Source: Acanthococcus lagerstroemiae
Taxonomy: Eukaryota; Arthropoda; Insecta; Hemiptera; Eriococcidae
Direction: 5' to 3'
DNA: 64,000 nucleotides
Assembly: GCA_031841125.1 (NCBI GenBank)
Contig: CM063110.1
Span: 30,748,678 to 30,812,677, forward strand
Shown: positions 34,429 to 45,184 of the stretch, in pieces
Layout: each line of letters begins with the position of its first letter
How positions within the stretch are numbered: position 1 is the stretch's first letter
The notes under the pieces: generated by a model
The model's input: only the letters and a program-made list of their open reading frames with translations
What the model was told of the DNA's origin: nothing
Database searches by the model: none
Program-made: the position numbers and the translations under genes

Positions 34429-34601
34429 TATTGGGTTTTTGATTTTGTTCATTTTTAAGCAGAAGCAGAGAGAACATTCGATCTGAAACAATTAGAACAA
34501 AGCTAAGCCAATTTGTGTACCGCACACCGGGGCTATTCGGGAACTTGTTTTTCCGCACAAATGGCTGCACTGCAAGACATGGGAATGTATAGTGAGGATT
34601 G

Positions 34602-34816
34602 TGGTCTGGTTGGCCGAGTGGATAGCGCGCTGGTCTCAGAATCCGGAGGTCCCGGGTTTGAACCCACGTAGCAACTCGCTACATTTCGACCTAGGCCGGT
34701 TTTTCGGCAAGAAGTGAAAAGGGCTCAGACAGCCCTAACAGCCTCCCCGACGTCTCTGAGGTAATGCTCGAAAGAGCGGATTCCAGGGCTCGGGTTGAGA
34801 GCAAAATTAGAAAAGA
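34602..34816 (+). mobile_element. tRNA-derived SINE with 15-bp target duplication
   Basis: The head carries an A box (TGGCCGAGTGG, 34610) and a B box (GGGTTTGAACCC, 34651), the RNA polymerase III promoter. Fold and spacing resemble tRNA-Leu with a CAG-like anticodon loop (CTCAGAA). A tRNA-unrelated body of about 120 bp follows (CGACCTAGGCCGGTTTTTCG, then CAGCCTCCCCGACGTCTCTG), ending in AAAATTAGAAAAGA. GTATAGTGAGGATTG occurs exactly on both sides (34587-34601 and 34817-34831). A perfect duplication implies a recent insertion. SINEs carry no protein and depend on a partner LINE for movement. Confidence 0.93.
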
Positions 34817-34831
34817 GTATAGTGAGGATTG

Positions 34832-35815
34832 CGAGGAACATTGCCCATATTTACCGGGGACGAGCCTAGTTATTTTGTAGACTATGGCGAGGGTGAAAGT
34901 AAACAGTGTTCTTTAAAGAATTCGGCAAACTGTTCGGAAAGTGCTCGGTTGTGTGAACATGAAAGTTTATCATTGTATGTTGTAAGAAGGGGAATAGCCG
35001 CAACTAGAAAACCAATTTTGCAGATTTAAGATATTTTTTGCCAGTTTCGAGATATTACAATTTTTCAAGAGAGGGGCTGTTTGGGAAACGTGAATTTTTC
35101 AGCTGCAGCAGCCGTGATAAGAGGTAGATCGTATGTTTACGACGAAGAATGGTGCTTATTTTTGTCTGTTTGTTTTGTTGTAGGTCTATGGATGTTCTGG
35201 ACGTGTAATATTGATTTAGGAACGGTCTGATGGTGCGTCATTAACTCTTTCAAACCATCGAGAACTTTACATCGTATCACGTGTACATGCGTCCACATGC
35301 GACTTCACAAGATAAGGATCACGTGTATTCATATCCTAAACGGAATTACAGCTCGTTCTCTTCTTCACAAATTGTACAAAAACTCGATGCTCCTGAAACG
35401 TACTTAGGTGATGACTATTTATTTTTATTTCCTATTCATGCAGACACATCACACTCGCTAAACAGATGGTTTCTTAAAGTAAATTTCATGAGAAAGCCGT
35501 TTCAATTTATTTTATCATTCCTAAATCAAAATTACATTTCTCTGTTCACTTTTGTAAATGTTTGTGCACTTCCCAAATAGTCCCAAAGAGGGTTAATTAC
35601 CTTTTACACTTCAGGCGCTCATGGTGGGATGAGCGACTACTGCTATCTCATCGATCGATATATGAAATTAAAGCTGAATGTTGTAGCTTTCAAATAAGTC
35701 ATAATCGACGAATGAATGTGCAGCATAATTCAAATGGTGAAGAAGAAAAAAACGAAAAACTTGCCAAGTCGCCCCAGCACACGGTAATCAGAAAATTAAA
35801 AAACTATGAAACATT
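34832..35815. other. No gene seen
   Basis: Sequence of mixed composition between the SINE and the second half of the composite repeat. Open frames of 60-116 codons show no domain or splice support. It may be part of an element inserted into the composite repeat, but I find no matching ends. Confidence 0.3.
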
Positions 35816-36291
35816 TGCAAAATTAGCTATTTTTTATTTTTCTAACCGTGGCAAGGTGGGGTCGATGGTGACTCTATCTCATAACAGGGGGAACAAATCT
35901 AGAACAATTTGAAAGAATCGAGGAGCTTGAGCGAGACAGAAGAGAGAAGTGCTACAGTGGACAGAAGCAGTGAGGGGTGGCAGAGAGATTACTTGACCTA
36001 GAACAGTTCTTGACACAGTTGCAGAATCTGATTGAAACCGATTGGTGACATTCTCGGCTGCTCCAATAACAAACAAAGCAGAAGAATTACTGTGAATTGT
36101 GAGTAGGGTAGAGTCAAAGGAAACAGGTATCCTAAAATAGTTATAATAAACGAAGAACAACTGGAAACAATCGTAGAAATTGACTGTAAAAACAATTGGT
36201 TACGTTCTCGGCTAACTAATTGAAAAAACAAGGCAAAGAGCTATCATGACAGGGGGATAGGGGTGAGAGTGCAAAGGGAAAATTGGTCCTA

Positions 36292-37058
36292 CCCGTTAAA
36301 TGTCGATGTGACATCGAATCGTCACCAAATCGACCTTTTGTCACGATTCATAATCGACTCATATAGTCGAAGTTGAAATAGTTTGCGGGGTTATCGACTA
36401 CAAATCGACCCAACTTGATTGCATATCGACGTCGAAGTTAGATCGACATGAAATTCGTAGCACTTCAAATCAACGTCAAAATTGAGTCGATTTTGGGTAA
36501 ATGCCGTTTCGTGCGCTATAAATCCACGTCGACATCGAGTCAAATAAGAATCTATGAAGACGCCGACACAAATTTCACTCGATATTGCTGTCGATTTTGA
36601 GTCGACTTAATATACCCAGAATCAACTACACATAAACATTAATTGACATCGAGTCATTATTTGGTTGACATTGATGACGACAATTCAGAATTTTTGACGA
36701 TTCGAAAGTCGATAGCGAAATGGTGCAGAAATTGAGTGGATTCTATATTCAACATTGCATTTCGACTCGAAGTTGACAATGAAGGGTGGTATGGTTTTTC
36801 ATTCGACTGCATTTCGACTTGAATTCGACGGCGAAATCGAGTCGAAATTGAGTCGCATGATATATTTTGAAGTTCGACTGCATTATGACTCAAAGTCGAC
36901 GCCAGTCAGCAGTCAATTTTAGTTTGAAAATGGTCTCCATTTCGCCGAACTTTTGTGAAGACCTCAATTCGACGTCATATTCCAGTCGACTTCCGGTCGA
37001 CATTACCTAACGACTCCAGAGGTCGACTCAAAATCGATGGTCGATGTGGTTTAACGGG
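36292..37058. mobile_element. TCGA-saturated element, 767 bp, TA-flanked, unknown family
   Basis: The element begins CCCGTTAAATGTCGATGTGA and ends GGTCGATGTGGTTTAACGGG, so CCCGTTAAA and nearby CATCGA blocks form short inverted ends. TA lies on both sides (36290-36291, 37059-37060). The matching site in composite repeat copy 1 (AAAATTGGACCTAAAACAGT at about 32306) is uninterrupted, which supports an insertion at TA. By eye I count about 34 TCGA tetramers in 767 bp, mostly as GTCGA, ATCGA or TTCGAC, spread from end to end. For this base composition about 3 would be expected. There is no coding frame. The dense motif may be a repeated binding site, but its role is unknown. Confidence 0.8.
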
Positions 37059-37074
37059 TAAAACCGTTATAATA

Positions 37075-37102
37075 TATTATTTATTTATTTATACAACTTT
37101 GG
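37075..37102. repeat. (TTTA)n microsatellite
   Basis: A short TATTTATTTATTTATA run following the TCGA-rich element. Confidence 0.8.
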
Positions 37103-37132
37103 GTAGGTGAGCCATCGCCAGCTACCCCACCC

Positions 37133-37310
37133 ATTTTAGCATTTTATATGTTTTTACTACTGGGTATACTTGAGCGAAAACCGCAACGCTCCCCCCGTAA
37201 CGTTCCTGTTACTATGACGTCATACTACTGCGAGTATACTTGATTTTCAGTTTAGCATTTTATATGCTTTTACTACTGGCTATACTGAGCGAAAACCGTA
37301 ACGCTCCCCC
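37133..37310. repeat. Direct duplication of about 57 bp, 119 bp apart
   Basis: Two copies (37135-37196 and 37253-37310) share TTTAGCATTTTATATG, TTTTACTACTGG and GAGCGAAAACCG. The unit between holds a perfect TGACGTCA palindrome at about 37217, a known CREB/ATF-type site, though function here is not implied. Confidence 0.75.
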
Positions 37311-37496
37311 GACACGAATTCAGTGATTGACATTAGCTGCGCCTGCGCGACTGCAGTCTGCGCCGTGTTGTAAATAGAAAATCCCCCCCCCCCGAGACGT
37401 AGCTAGTTTGTATGATTTAGCACTTCATGGTGACAGTTCAGTTTAGTGGTCGACATTTCCATAGAAATTTATTTATCTTCCAGCCATGTACAAATT

Positions 37497-37625
37497 GGAA
37501 ATTGGACGCTGTTAAGCAAAAGGGACTTATGCGACATTTGTTGACAAAATGAGTAATTAGTATCGTTGGAAAGAGCGTAAAAAGTACAAATTTTTAAAAT
37601 TGGACCCCAGATACAAATAACAATC
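37497..37625 (+). repeat. Dispersed repeat DR-K, copy 1
   Basis: A block of about 125 bp reading GGACGCTGTTAAGCAAAAGG, then GTTGGAAAGAGCGTAAAAAG and TTGGACCCCAGAT. Related blocks occur at 44165-44285 (minus), 49299-49430 and 51169-51295 (both plus), and a short piece at 46398-46425. Its nature is unknown. Confidence 0.7.
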
Positions 37626-38747
37626 TACGTTCTCTTCAACTAGGCTGACCTGTCAGTATGAGTTTGCCGGTAGATGTAGCCTTGTTCAAATGCACTATTA
37701 TGTTGGAGCATAATGACTGCGAATACAGCGCTATCAAATTTCAAAACTGACAAGGGTCATTTTCTCCATGCACCTTTCAAATACAAATTTCCCCATTTCC
37801 ACTTTTCCCCGTGGATTTACGCCTGAAGCCCTGTCACCCTTCTGCCTCCTAAAATACGTGTATACGTGTCTCCCAGGGAGACACGTAGTGTAACATGTTT
37901 ATATGCTTTCGTACTCTAATAAAGAATAACTCACCCACAACGTGAAATCGATTCTCAGTTTTAAACTCAAATTCGGATATACGAGGGTAATACACCACCA
38001 TTATCAACTAACTTGTCTGCATAGTTTTGCATCGCTTACCTGTAAACAAAAACAGAAAATAAACATTAGAAAAAGTATTATTTCAAACTAATGTAAATGA
38101 GAGTCAAGTGGAGTAGTCATAAAGAATTTTCAGTAAGTAGTTGAACAAAGTTTTGAATAGCCTGTTAAATAGCGGCTATACTTGTTTTAAATCTGCATGA
38201 AATAATATTTATTAGTCAAAATCTAGTTTCGAAGGGTATTAACAAAGTTTGCAAGAGTCGTAAACAGTTTTAAATGGGTCTTAGAGTTAGTGAGTCTGAA
38301 ATAAGAGCTTAAGAAGTCTTATACAAAGCCTAGGATAGTCTCAAGTGAACTTCCTTGTTAATTTCAAGGAGTCTTGGAGAGCTATAAGTCTGGAAGAGTT
38401 GTAGAAAGTCATTATGGAAACTCCTGGAAAAGCTTACAATGAGTCTGAGAAAATCTAAAAGATTCTTTATTCATGAGCGGATAGGGATCTGAAATGCTAT
38501 TGAGACAATGTCATAGCATCGGCCCAAATTTTCACTGTAATTATCCCCCCCATCGTATCTCCTTTTCTTTCTCTCTCGCTTCCAGCCACGAAAGAGGCCC
38601 AACAGGTCCAAATGTACCGGCCCAAATTTTATGAATTCGGATAGCTCGCTGAGAAATTTCCCAGTAACTTCATTAATTACAAAAACCGCCGAAAACTCCA
38701 CTGGCACCTCAGTACCAGTTGTCACTGTTCCCTTGGTATCTGGTCAT
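37626..38747. other. No gene seen; perfect hairpin at about 37866-37890
   Basis: ACGTGTCTCCC followed by AG and GGGAGACACGT forms a perfect 11-bp stem. The region from 38100 to 38460 contains repeated AAGTCTTAGAGAG-like phrases without a clear period. No coding frame is convincing. Confidence 0.4.
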
Positions 38748-39690
38748 TTAGAAAATACCGTAATCGTTCATGCAAGATTTTGAGTAGAATTTTACTTCCG
38801 TGGGATATATCAACGAGACAGTACGGTAATTAGAGCAAACCTTCATATTTCCATTCTTGTGAAGGGCGATGAAAACAGATTCTACCCAGTCCTCCGGCCA
38901 GGTCCCGTCTGACCATACATTATTGCAGATGTGATGCATTATGTCAACGCCAACTTCCCCTGCGGCCTTAATCATTTCGGCAGTAATGCCATCCGCACCT
39001 GGAGCCTTATTGTTTCGCAATTTGTTCATGGCCTTGCGAACTTCATCTTTGGAGGATGTCAGATTCTTTTGTTGAGTTTTCCGTCGGGATCGCTGTAGAG
39101 TCGTTGGCAGTAGTTCTTCCATCTTCCCGCAGTTTAGTTGCGGCCAGTGAGTAATTCAGAGTCCTCATTTTCGATTGTCCATATCCGCGGTTTGAAGCTC
39201 CTTGTGATTCTTTTCATTTCCTGAAAAGGGGCTCTGGTTTGATTCTGCTCTCTGTATTCTTCAATTTTCTTGCACATCTCCACGTAGTAGGCATTCTTGT
39301 CCTTTCTACAGCCTCTTCTAACTTGAGCCGATAGTTTACGATAGTCATCCGTGCCCTGTTTCCCCTGTGCCTTCGACTGTCTTCTCTTCTCGATCAGATC
39401 CAAGGTCTCTGATGTAAGCCAGCAAGACTTCGGGTCATTCTTTTTTATTTTCTTAACTAATTCGGCTGCAGTTGTGCAGGCATTATTCCTGAATTCCTTC
39501 CAGATCATGGCCGCAGGCGTGTTTGCCGAAGGTTTTCGCAAATTTTTCCGAAACCTGTCTCTGAAACTTGATATTTCATTCTTTTCTAACCTCTTCGTTT
39601 CATTATTTTTCGTGATAACTTTTGCTAGCTTTAAACCGATATACAGGCATAGCAGTTGATGGTCAGTGCTACAGTATGTCCCTGAACGCC
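38748..39690 (-). pseudogene. RTE-like LINE fragment: endonuclease end and start of reverse transcriptase
   Basis: On the minus strand the piece starts with CSTDHQLL, the SDHQLL block at the end of an apurinic-type endonuclease. It continues through the linker (RGCRKDKNAYYVEMCKKIEE) and enters the reverse transcriptase at EVRKAMNKLRNNKAPGADGI, TAEMIKAAGE, WPEDWVESVFIALHKNGN and NYRTVSLI. A frame change follows and another frame continues SHGSKILLKILHERL. Stops and shifts near 39130 and 38820 make it dead. The type is common in insect genomes and resembles the RTE group, though the clade is uncertain. Confidence 0.8.
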
Positions 39691-40839
39691 ATACGCTCCA
39701 CCAAACATCCCCTTCTATACTCCTGTGAGATTCTCTATTGTTTCTCTTCGCTCAACTGGGAATGAAAAGAGCCCCAGTGGTAGCAGTATTTACTATTCAC
39801 GGTTAAATAATATAAAATCCTTCACCAGTCCATCACTCAGCTTCCTCCTAGCTGACACTGCAATAACTATCACATAATGAGCTGTCAAGTTCCTCAATCG
39901 TATTTGACACAACGCAGTCGAGATTCTATACAGGGTAATTTGTTTCAGCTTTTACCGGCTTACGAAATTCAATACTTGATAGTAGCCCGGTTGTGCTTTA
40001 AATTAACCTACCAATGCCTCCATTCGCAATTCCTTTCAATTTGTTCAACCTTGCCACTATGGGCATTATTTTCGGAGCAGAAACAAACCACATATTATAT
40101 AGGTATGAATAACGCAAAAGCGAACAGGCCAAACCCGAAGCCTCCGTCCCGCCATGTTATTTATCGCTGCTCCTGTCGCGATGAACGATCGCCTATGAAA
40201 TGTTCGTGTACAGAAAATTCGCAAAACGATGAGCGAGACCACAATGCGCCGCTGCTGTATTAATCGTGCAAGGTGTTTGAAAAAAGGTTTAATTAAATAT
40301 TTTATCAAACGCAATTTCCGGCTCAATGGCGACAATATAGTTTCCTGCCGGCACCGACATCCAGCGTATTCGGGGCAACCTCCGCACGTCCCGCCGCCAT
40401 CTCATATCGCATTTCGTTTACCTTCATTCGGGCAGAACAAAAACAAAAAGTGGAAAACACGGACGCTTTTCCGACGTTTGTGAACCAGACATCGCAAATG
40501 TGAGACTTCAGTTCATTTTTCATTGTTCAAGGTAGTTCTTGATTGTTCTAGGTTGTTCCATGGAGAAAAAAAGTTGTAAATTTAACGAGTAAGCCTAGCA
40601 AGCAAGAAAATTGAAAACAAACTAGCACTTTGTAAACTCGATATTTCTGGCTGACTGGAATCATTTTAGCTATGGCTGGACCCTATTAAGTCGAATTTTC
40701 CCTCTGTCCCAACCACTATGACCACTGGTGCATTTCCGCCTTCTTGTTGGTTACAATTGGAGAAGCCGAGAACGTCGCGAATCATTCTTGGCGTCCAATT
40801 CCAAGACTGTTTCAAATCGTTTTGCGTTAGTTATAACGG
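39691..40839. other. SLC9B intron; CpG-rich single-copy DNA at 40090-40520
   Basis: Between about 40090 and 40520 the sequence is CpG-rich, with balanced composition and no repeats. Overlapping open frames on both strands (66-128 codons) suggest high G+C rather than coding. It resembles similar islands near 12, 18, 26.4, 29.6, 47.5 and 62.7 kb. The short stretch 39685-39705 is shared with 14318-14337. Confidence 0.4.
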
Positions 40840-41340
40840 TTTCAACTCTTGGAAAGGTTTCTGGGCCTTAAAACACATTTTTATAAGTATAATGAAAATT
40901 CAAACGAAGGCTAAAATCCTAGGTAGGTGTGTGCTATCAGTGGCAACACACGGGGCTCAAACTTGGCCAATAATCAAAAAACAGTTTAAGAAATTGAAAA
41001 CTATGCAAAATTCTATGTTTTGGAGCGTTTGAAAAACTAAAATAAAAGACAAGATTAAACATGAGGTCACAAGAAACCAAATTAATGTTACAATGTTGGA
41101 TATTATACCATTAGAAAACTGAAATGGGCGCCTGATATGAGAAAATAATTTAAAGTGGCACAATATCGCGACCTTTTGGACCTTGTGTGGGCCACAAACG
41201 CACAAGAGGGAGACCAATACTTACGCTGGAAGGACGATTTCAAGACTTTGAAGGGAAGATGGGCGCTACTAGTGAGAAATCTCAACGTATGAAGACAGAC
41301 AACGGAAACTTATGCCCAAATATTGACCTAGGCATGTGGG
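40840..41340 (+). pseudogene. RTE-like LINE fragment: C-terminal end
   Basis: A broken frame reads KILGRCVLSVATHGAQTWPI, then KKLKTMQNSMFWSV, and after a stop KIKDKIKHEVTRNQINVTML and LKWHNIA. The pattern CVLPVLTYGAETW...M.....RD.IRN..IR..T.V.D.......KW...GH is the C-terminal region of RTE-type (endonuclease-reverse transcriptase) LINEs. It is the same kind of element as 38748-39690, possibly a separate truncated copy since the strands differ. It ends close to the left end of the fold-back element. Confidence 0.75.
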
Positions 41341-41376
41341 CATATTGAGTACATCTCCCTCTGCACACGCTGCAAG

Positions 41377-42470
41377 AACTATATATTACGGTACTAGTGG
41401 GGGAAAAGAGCGTCAACGTGAGTTCCGCAACAGAACAAGTTTAAACGCGTTTTTGACCCACTCGTGCCATACAATATTTTTTTATACAGGGTTAGTCAGT
41501 TTTCCTTCCCCCATAGGAAAACTCCGTTAGGCTGAACGAAGTATGACTAAATGTGTTATTTACCAAAATGTACAGTACGCTCTGTTATCGGTTAGGCGCG
41601 CTATTCGTGAATAGCGACAAAACTGATAACAGATCGTCATTGTAACGGAGTTTTCCTATGGCGGAAGGAAAACTGACTAACCCTGTATAAGTGCATGGAA
41701 ACAAATTTTTCCCCTGGAGATTTCTTTAAAAAAAAGTAATAATGTCTTTTTTCTCGTAAACATCAACTGATTGAACGTTAACAAAAACAAAAAAGACGAT
41801 AATCTCTATTCGCAAATAGAAAGGGTAAAAGCACGGAATGCGGTGAGCGATCAGCGTATAGAAACGTACACAGCTACACACATCTTGAACACAGGTGTGC
41901 ATTCGAAACTGCCATTGTTTCTTGCTTCTGATTGGCTGGCTTGACCGTTACCGCCACTAGTGAAAATAACAGCTCGTTATCGCCACTAGTGAATATTATG
42001 TCGCTATATCGCCACTAGTGAAAAACTCATAATTTTCACGAGTGGTGATAACGAGCTGTTATTTTCACTAGTGGCGGTACCGGTCAAGCCAGCCAATCAG
42101 AAGCAAGAAACAATGGCAGTGTAGAATGCACACCTGTGTTCAAGATGTGTGTAGCTGTGTACGTTTCTATATGCTGATCGCTCACCCCATTCCATACATC
42201 TACCCTTTCTATTTGCAAATCGAGTATCGTCTGCTTTGTTTTCATTAACGTTCAATCAGTTGATGTTTATGAGAAAAAAGACATTATTCATATTTTTAAA
42301 AAAATCACCAGGGAAAAAATTTATCTCCATACACTTATATAAAAAAAATACTGTATGGTACAAGTGGGTCAAAAAGGCGTTTTCGTTTGTTCTGTTGCCG
42401 AACTCGGCTTTGTCTCATCGTTCTATAACAAACTCGCATTAACGCTCTTTTCCCCTACTAATATATAGTT
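41377..42470. mobile_element. Fold-back element, about 1.1-kb palindrome
   Basis: The whole segment is one long inverted repeat centred near 42020. It starts AACTATATATTA and ends TAATATATAGTT. Mirrored landmarks include GGGGAAAAGAGCGT, TTTTTGACCCACT, AACATCAACTGATTGAACGT, CAGCTACACACATCTTGAAC, CAATCAGAAGCAAGAAACAA and GCCACTAGTGAAAATAACAG. Arms of about 430 bp are close to identical apart from a deletion in the left arm near 41405 and a 199-bp MITE inserted in the left arm. The spacer is under 100 bp and contains further CGCCACTAGTGAA repeats. Such structures are typical of fold-back transposons. Confidence 0.88.
41487..41685. mobile_element. Mariner-type MITE, 199 bp, nested in the fold-back left arm
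   Basis: Ends CAGGGTTAGTCAGTTTTCCT and its complement, with inverted repeats of about 43 bp that differ at two or three positions. TA flanks both sides (41485-41486, 41686-41687). The right arm of the surrounding palindrome lacks it (ACTTATATAAAAAAAATACT), a perfect empty site. Confidence 0.93.
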
Positions 42471-42474
42471 GTTA

Positions 42475-43553
42475 TTCTCTTAATGTTACTTAGGAAGGAT
42501 AATTTCATTTTTCCTGTACGGTATCTTTTCAAGAGAAAGCTTCTTTTTTTTGTATCTAGATGTTAATTTTGGAACCAGTATACGTATTTATTTATACCAC
42601 TACAACTTTTCATCGTAAATGTTATCATGAATGAGATTATATAAAAGCATATCATCGCGATTACTTTCCTTTTTTTTCTTGTGTAGCTATTTCATAGCCT
42701 TCAGAAAGCTCATTCTGGGGAACATCTTCTGAACGAGCGTAATATTCGAAATCTTTGAAATACGTGTATCTTAAGAATCTATTTTGAATTTTTTCAATTT
42801 TCTCTGCTGCTTCATTTGTACCTGGAAACCAAACCAGTTTTCCATATTCGAAAATGGATCTAATGTATGAACAGTACAGTGTTTTTAGTGTACTGGATTT
42901 TCTTAAGTGTGCAGAGTTTCTGACAATAAAGTCGGCCATTCTCTTTGTTCTACTTATCACATTTTTGACATGAGCTATGAAGGTCAATTCTTCATCGGAT
43001 AGTATCCCTAGGTCCTTCACAAGGGTCATCTTCGTGACTTTTTCCCCTGAGATGGCCATGGGTGTAGCAAGCAAGGGGCAATTGCCCCCTGGATTTTGAA
43101 AAAAAAATTATGTTCCAGCACTCATAAGATTATTTTCGAATATTTAAAGCCAACTGAATAAAATTCGCAGAAAATAGGATGTGCGTAGAGGCCTAGACGC
43201 TAGACAACGAAAATGTGTGACTGGCGTCACACTGATAGCAAAGCAGCGACTTGCACCTGCACAAATTCCACCTTTTAGCCCCCTCCTGGAAAAAATTCTA
43301 GCTAGGCCGATGGATATGGCGTATTCAAGTTCAGTGTACACTTTTTTATGAGTGAATGTAATGCAGGATCACATTTTTCTACATTCAGTAATAGTTCATT
43401 TGCGTTACTCCAAAGTACAAGTCTTCCAAAATCTGCCTGAAGTTGCTCACAGTCCACTCAGTTTTTTATACACGAAAAAATTTTGTTATCATCTGCATAC
43501 ATTAATGGCAGAGAAGTTCCAATAATTTTAGGCAGATCATTCACATTAGGGTG
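42475..43553 (-). pseudogene. LINE fragment (Jockey/CR1-like), C-terminal half, interrupted by a MITE
   Basis: On the minus strand the sequence starts at NDLPKIIGTSLPLMYADDNK, the YADD catalytic box of reverse transcriptase. It continues (after one stop) with FGRLVLWSNANELLLNVEKC, is split by the MITE at 43057-43312, then resumes with GEKVTKMTLVKDLGILSDEE, KTLYCSYIRSIFEYGKLVW and EKIEKIQNRFLRY. This is the usual order of the C-terminal region. It differs clearly from LINE-A, so it is another family or an older branch. The 5-prime part is absent. Confidence 0.85.
43057..43312. mobile_element. hAT-like MITE, copy 2, inserted in a LINE
   Basis: A 256-bp relative of the element at 16-248. Ends CATGGGTGTAGC and GCTAGGCCGATG; flanks GAGATGGC (43049-43056) and GATATGGC (43313-43320), an 8-bp duplication with one mismatch. 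The LINE reading frame continues across the site once the element and one flank are removed. A fragment of the same left end is at about 44674. Confidence 0.85.
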
Positions 43554-43936
43554 TCCCTTATTTCACAGGTTTTCGCCAATAGATTAGGGTCGCACTGAAA
43601 TTTATTCCTGTGGACCTAGAAAATGGCCATAAAAAATTTGAGCTCAATCTGAGGGCGTTAACCCGTACCGCTTTGACCTTAAAGTTATGTGTAATATGCT
43701 AAGATTTTACAAAAAAAACGCGAATATCTCGGAACATATCAACTTCAGAACCGAAATGCATATAACATAAAATGTCCCCTGTTAAATTTCCTATAAAAAA
43801 GATTGTATACAACTTTTCTCTAAGGGGAAAACACTAACATGTAATTCAAATAAACGCAAAAGGTAAACAGTAAAAGACGTTATTGAACGCTACGGTTATC
43901 ATAATTATGAAACGAGAAAAAAATGTTACGCCCATG

Positions 43937-44672
43937 ACAGTTTGTTGGGTACCTACTACAGAGTAGACCTCGGAGTATGTATGTATATCAACAACAGTCA
44001 ATATTGTGCATAAGATATAACATTGTGCTGTTAAGGAACAGTCACATGGAAGCTATTCATAGCATAAGGGAACCAACCAGCAAAATCTGTTTTTTGAGAA
44101 CAGTGATTCGAAGTTCAAGGTAGTGTTTACGGATAAGCTTTTTTCAACGTGCGTACACATTTTGAATCGGGGGCCCAATATTGAAAAATTCTACTTTTCA
44201 GGCTCTTTCCAACGATACTAATAACTCATTTTATTCACAAATGTTGGTTGGTTCCCTTACGCTGAAAAGCGTCCACATGTTCTCAGAATTCATTGTCATT
44301 TCCTATGTGCTAATCGCTGTTTCCTATTGTTGATGGTATATCATCTCAAGTCCACCATACCAAGTCTTCAATGGAATCTTAGAATGCTCAAGACTTGCTA
44401 CAAACATTGGAATTACTTATGGCTCATGGATGCCTACTTAACGTTTCAATTTTAGGCTATTCCGTAAATTTTTCATCACTAGGGTCAGACAAACAGTCCT
44501 ACTTCTTTCAAATACAAGCCTTTAACCATCGCAAACCCTTCAGCATGGATTCATGTATTTGCGAAGATTAAAAGCTTGTAGCTTGTAAAGAAGCCTACTG
44601 AAAACGGCTTTATTGTTGATATACATATATAATCCGAGGTCCATTCTATAGTAGGTACCCAACAAACTGTCA
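43937..44672. mobile_element. TIR-bounded element, about 735 bp, containing a DR-K copy
   Basis: Inverted repeats TGACAGTTTGTTGGGTACCT...AGTAGACCTCGGA (43937-43975) and the complement at about 44625-44672 bound it, and the pairing continues into GTATATCAACAA. The interior contains the minus-strand copy of DR-K (44165-44285). No open frame is coding. Confidence 0.6.
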
Positions 44673-45184
44673 TGGGTGTAGCCAAGTGGAGGGGAGGGGA
44701 AACTGGGGTACTTACCCCAGGAGACAGAGACTGAAGTTATATTGTAGTATGCGTTATTCGACATTAATAGATATTTCAACTGTAAAATAATATTTAAAAA
44801 AAAAAACAAACTATGTTTTTCGAAAATTCCACACATTGTTGCGATCATCTCGATAAATATGTGGCAGTTTTTATAAAAAGGGGTAACTTCGTTGGTCGAT
44901 CAAAGTCTCAGAAACCGCGAAAAAAGAAAAACAAAATTTTTTGGTCAAAAAAATCAATTTTGAGATTTTGGTTGATTTCTACAAAAAAAAAACAAAAAAA
45001 CATCGCAATAACGAAGAGACAAAATTTACGCGCATGAGAGAGAAGAGGGAGAGAGAGAAAAATAATTATGAAAGAAAATGAGAAAAGAATGCGAATGTAT
45101 GCGTTCGCTTCTTTGTGGTTTTTCGGAGCTCACGAATAAATCCGATGTTCTGAATTGTTACCACGCAGAAGAGCAAAAAATTAC

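Larger units (their letters stand above)
33830..36310. repeat. Composite repeat, copy 2 (interrupted)
   Basis: Same order of blocks as 31200-32480: TTTTTGACTTTGATG and AATTTAAAAATCATTGATTT (33870-33920), AAGCAGAAGCAGAGAGAACA (34458), GAATCGAGGAGCTT (35912), ACAGTTCTTGACACAGTTG (36003), CCGATTGGTGACATTCTCGG (36038). It is split by the Tigger MITE (33928-34428), a SINE (34602-34816) and other DNA up to about 35815. The TCGA-rich element lies at its right end. Comparison with copy 1 supplies empty sites for two of the insertions. Confidence 0.7.

Noticed and set aside
34602..34675. True tRNA-Leu gene
   Set aside because: The acceptor stem is not closed, the anticodon stem has mismatches, and the target duplication shows the unit is a 215-bp SINE.
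37217..37224. TGACGTCA as a functional CRE promoter site
   Set aside because: A single 8-bp palindrome inside a duplicated non-coding segment with no gene start nearby.
40066..40523. Overlapping open frames on both strands
   Set aside because: Caused by CpG-rich composition; no domain, splice site or codon pattern favours either strand.
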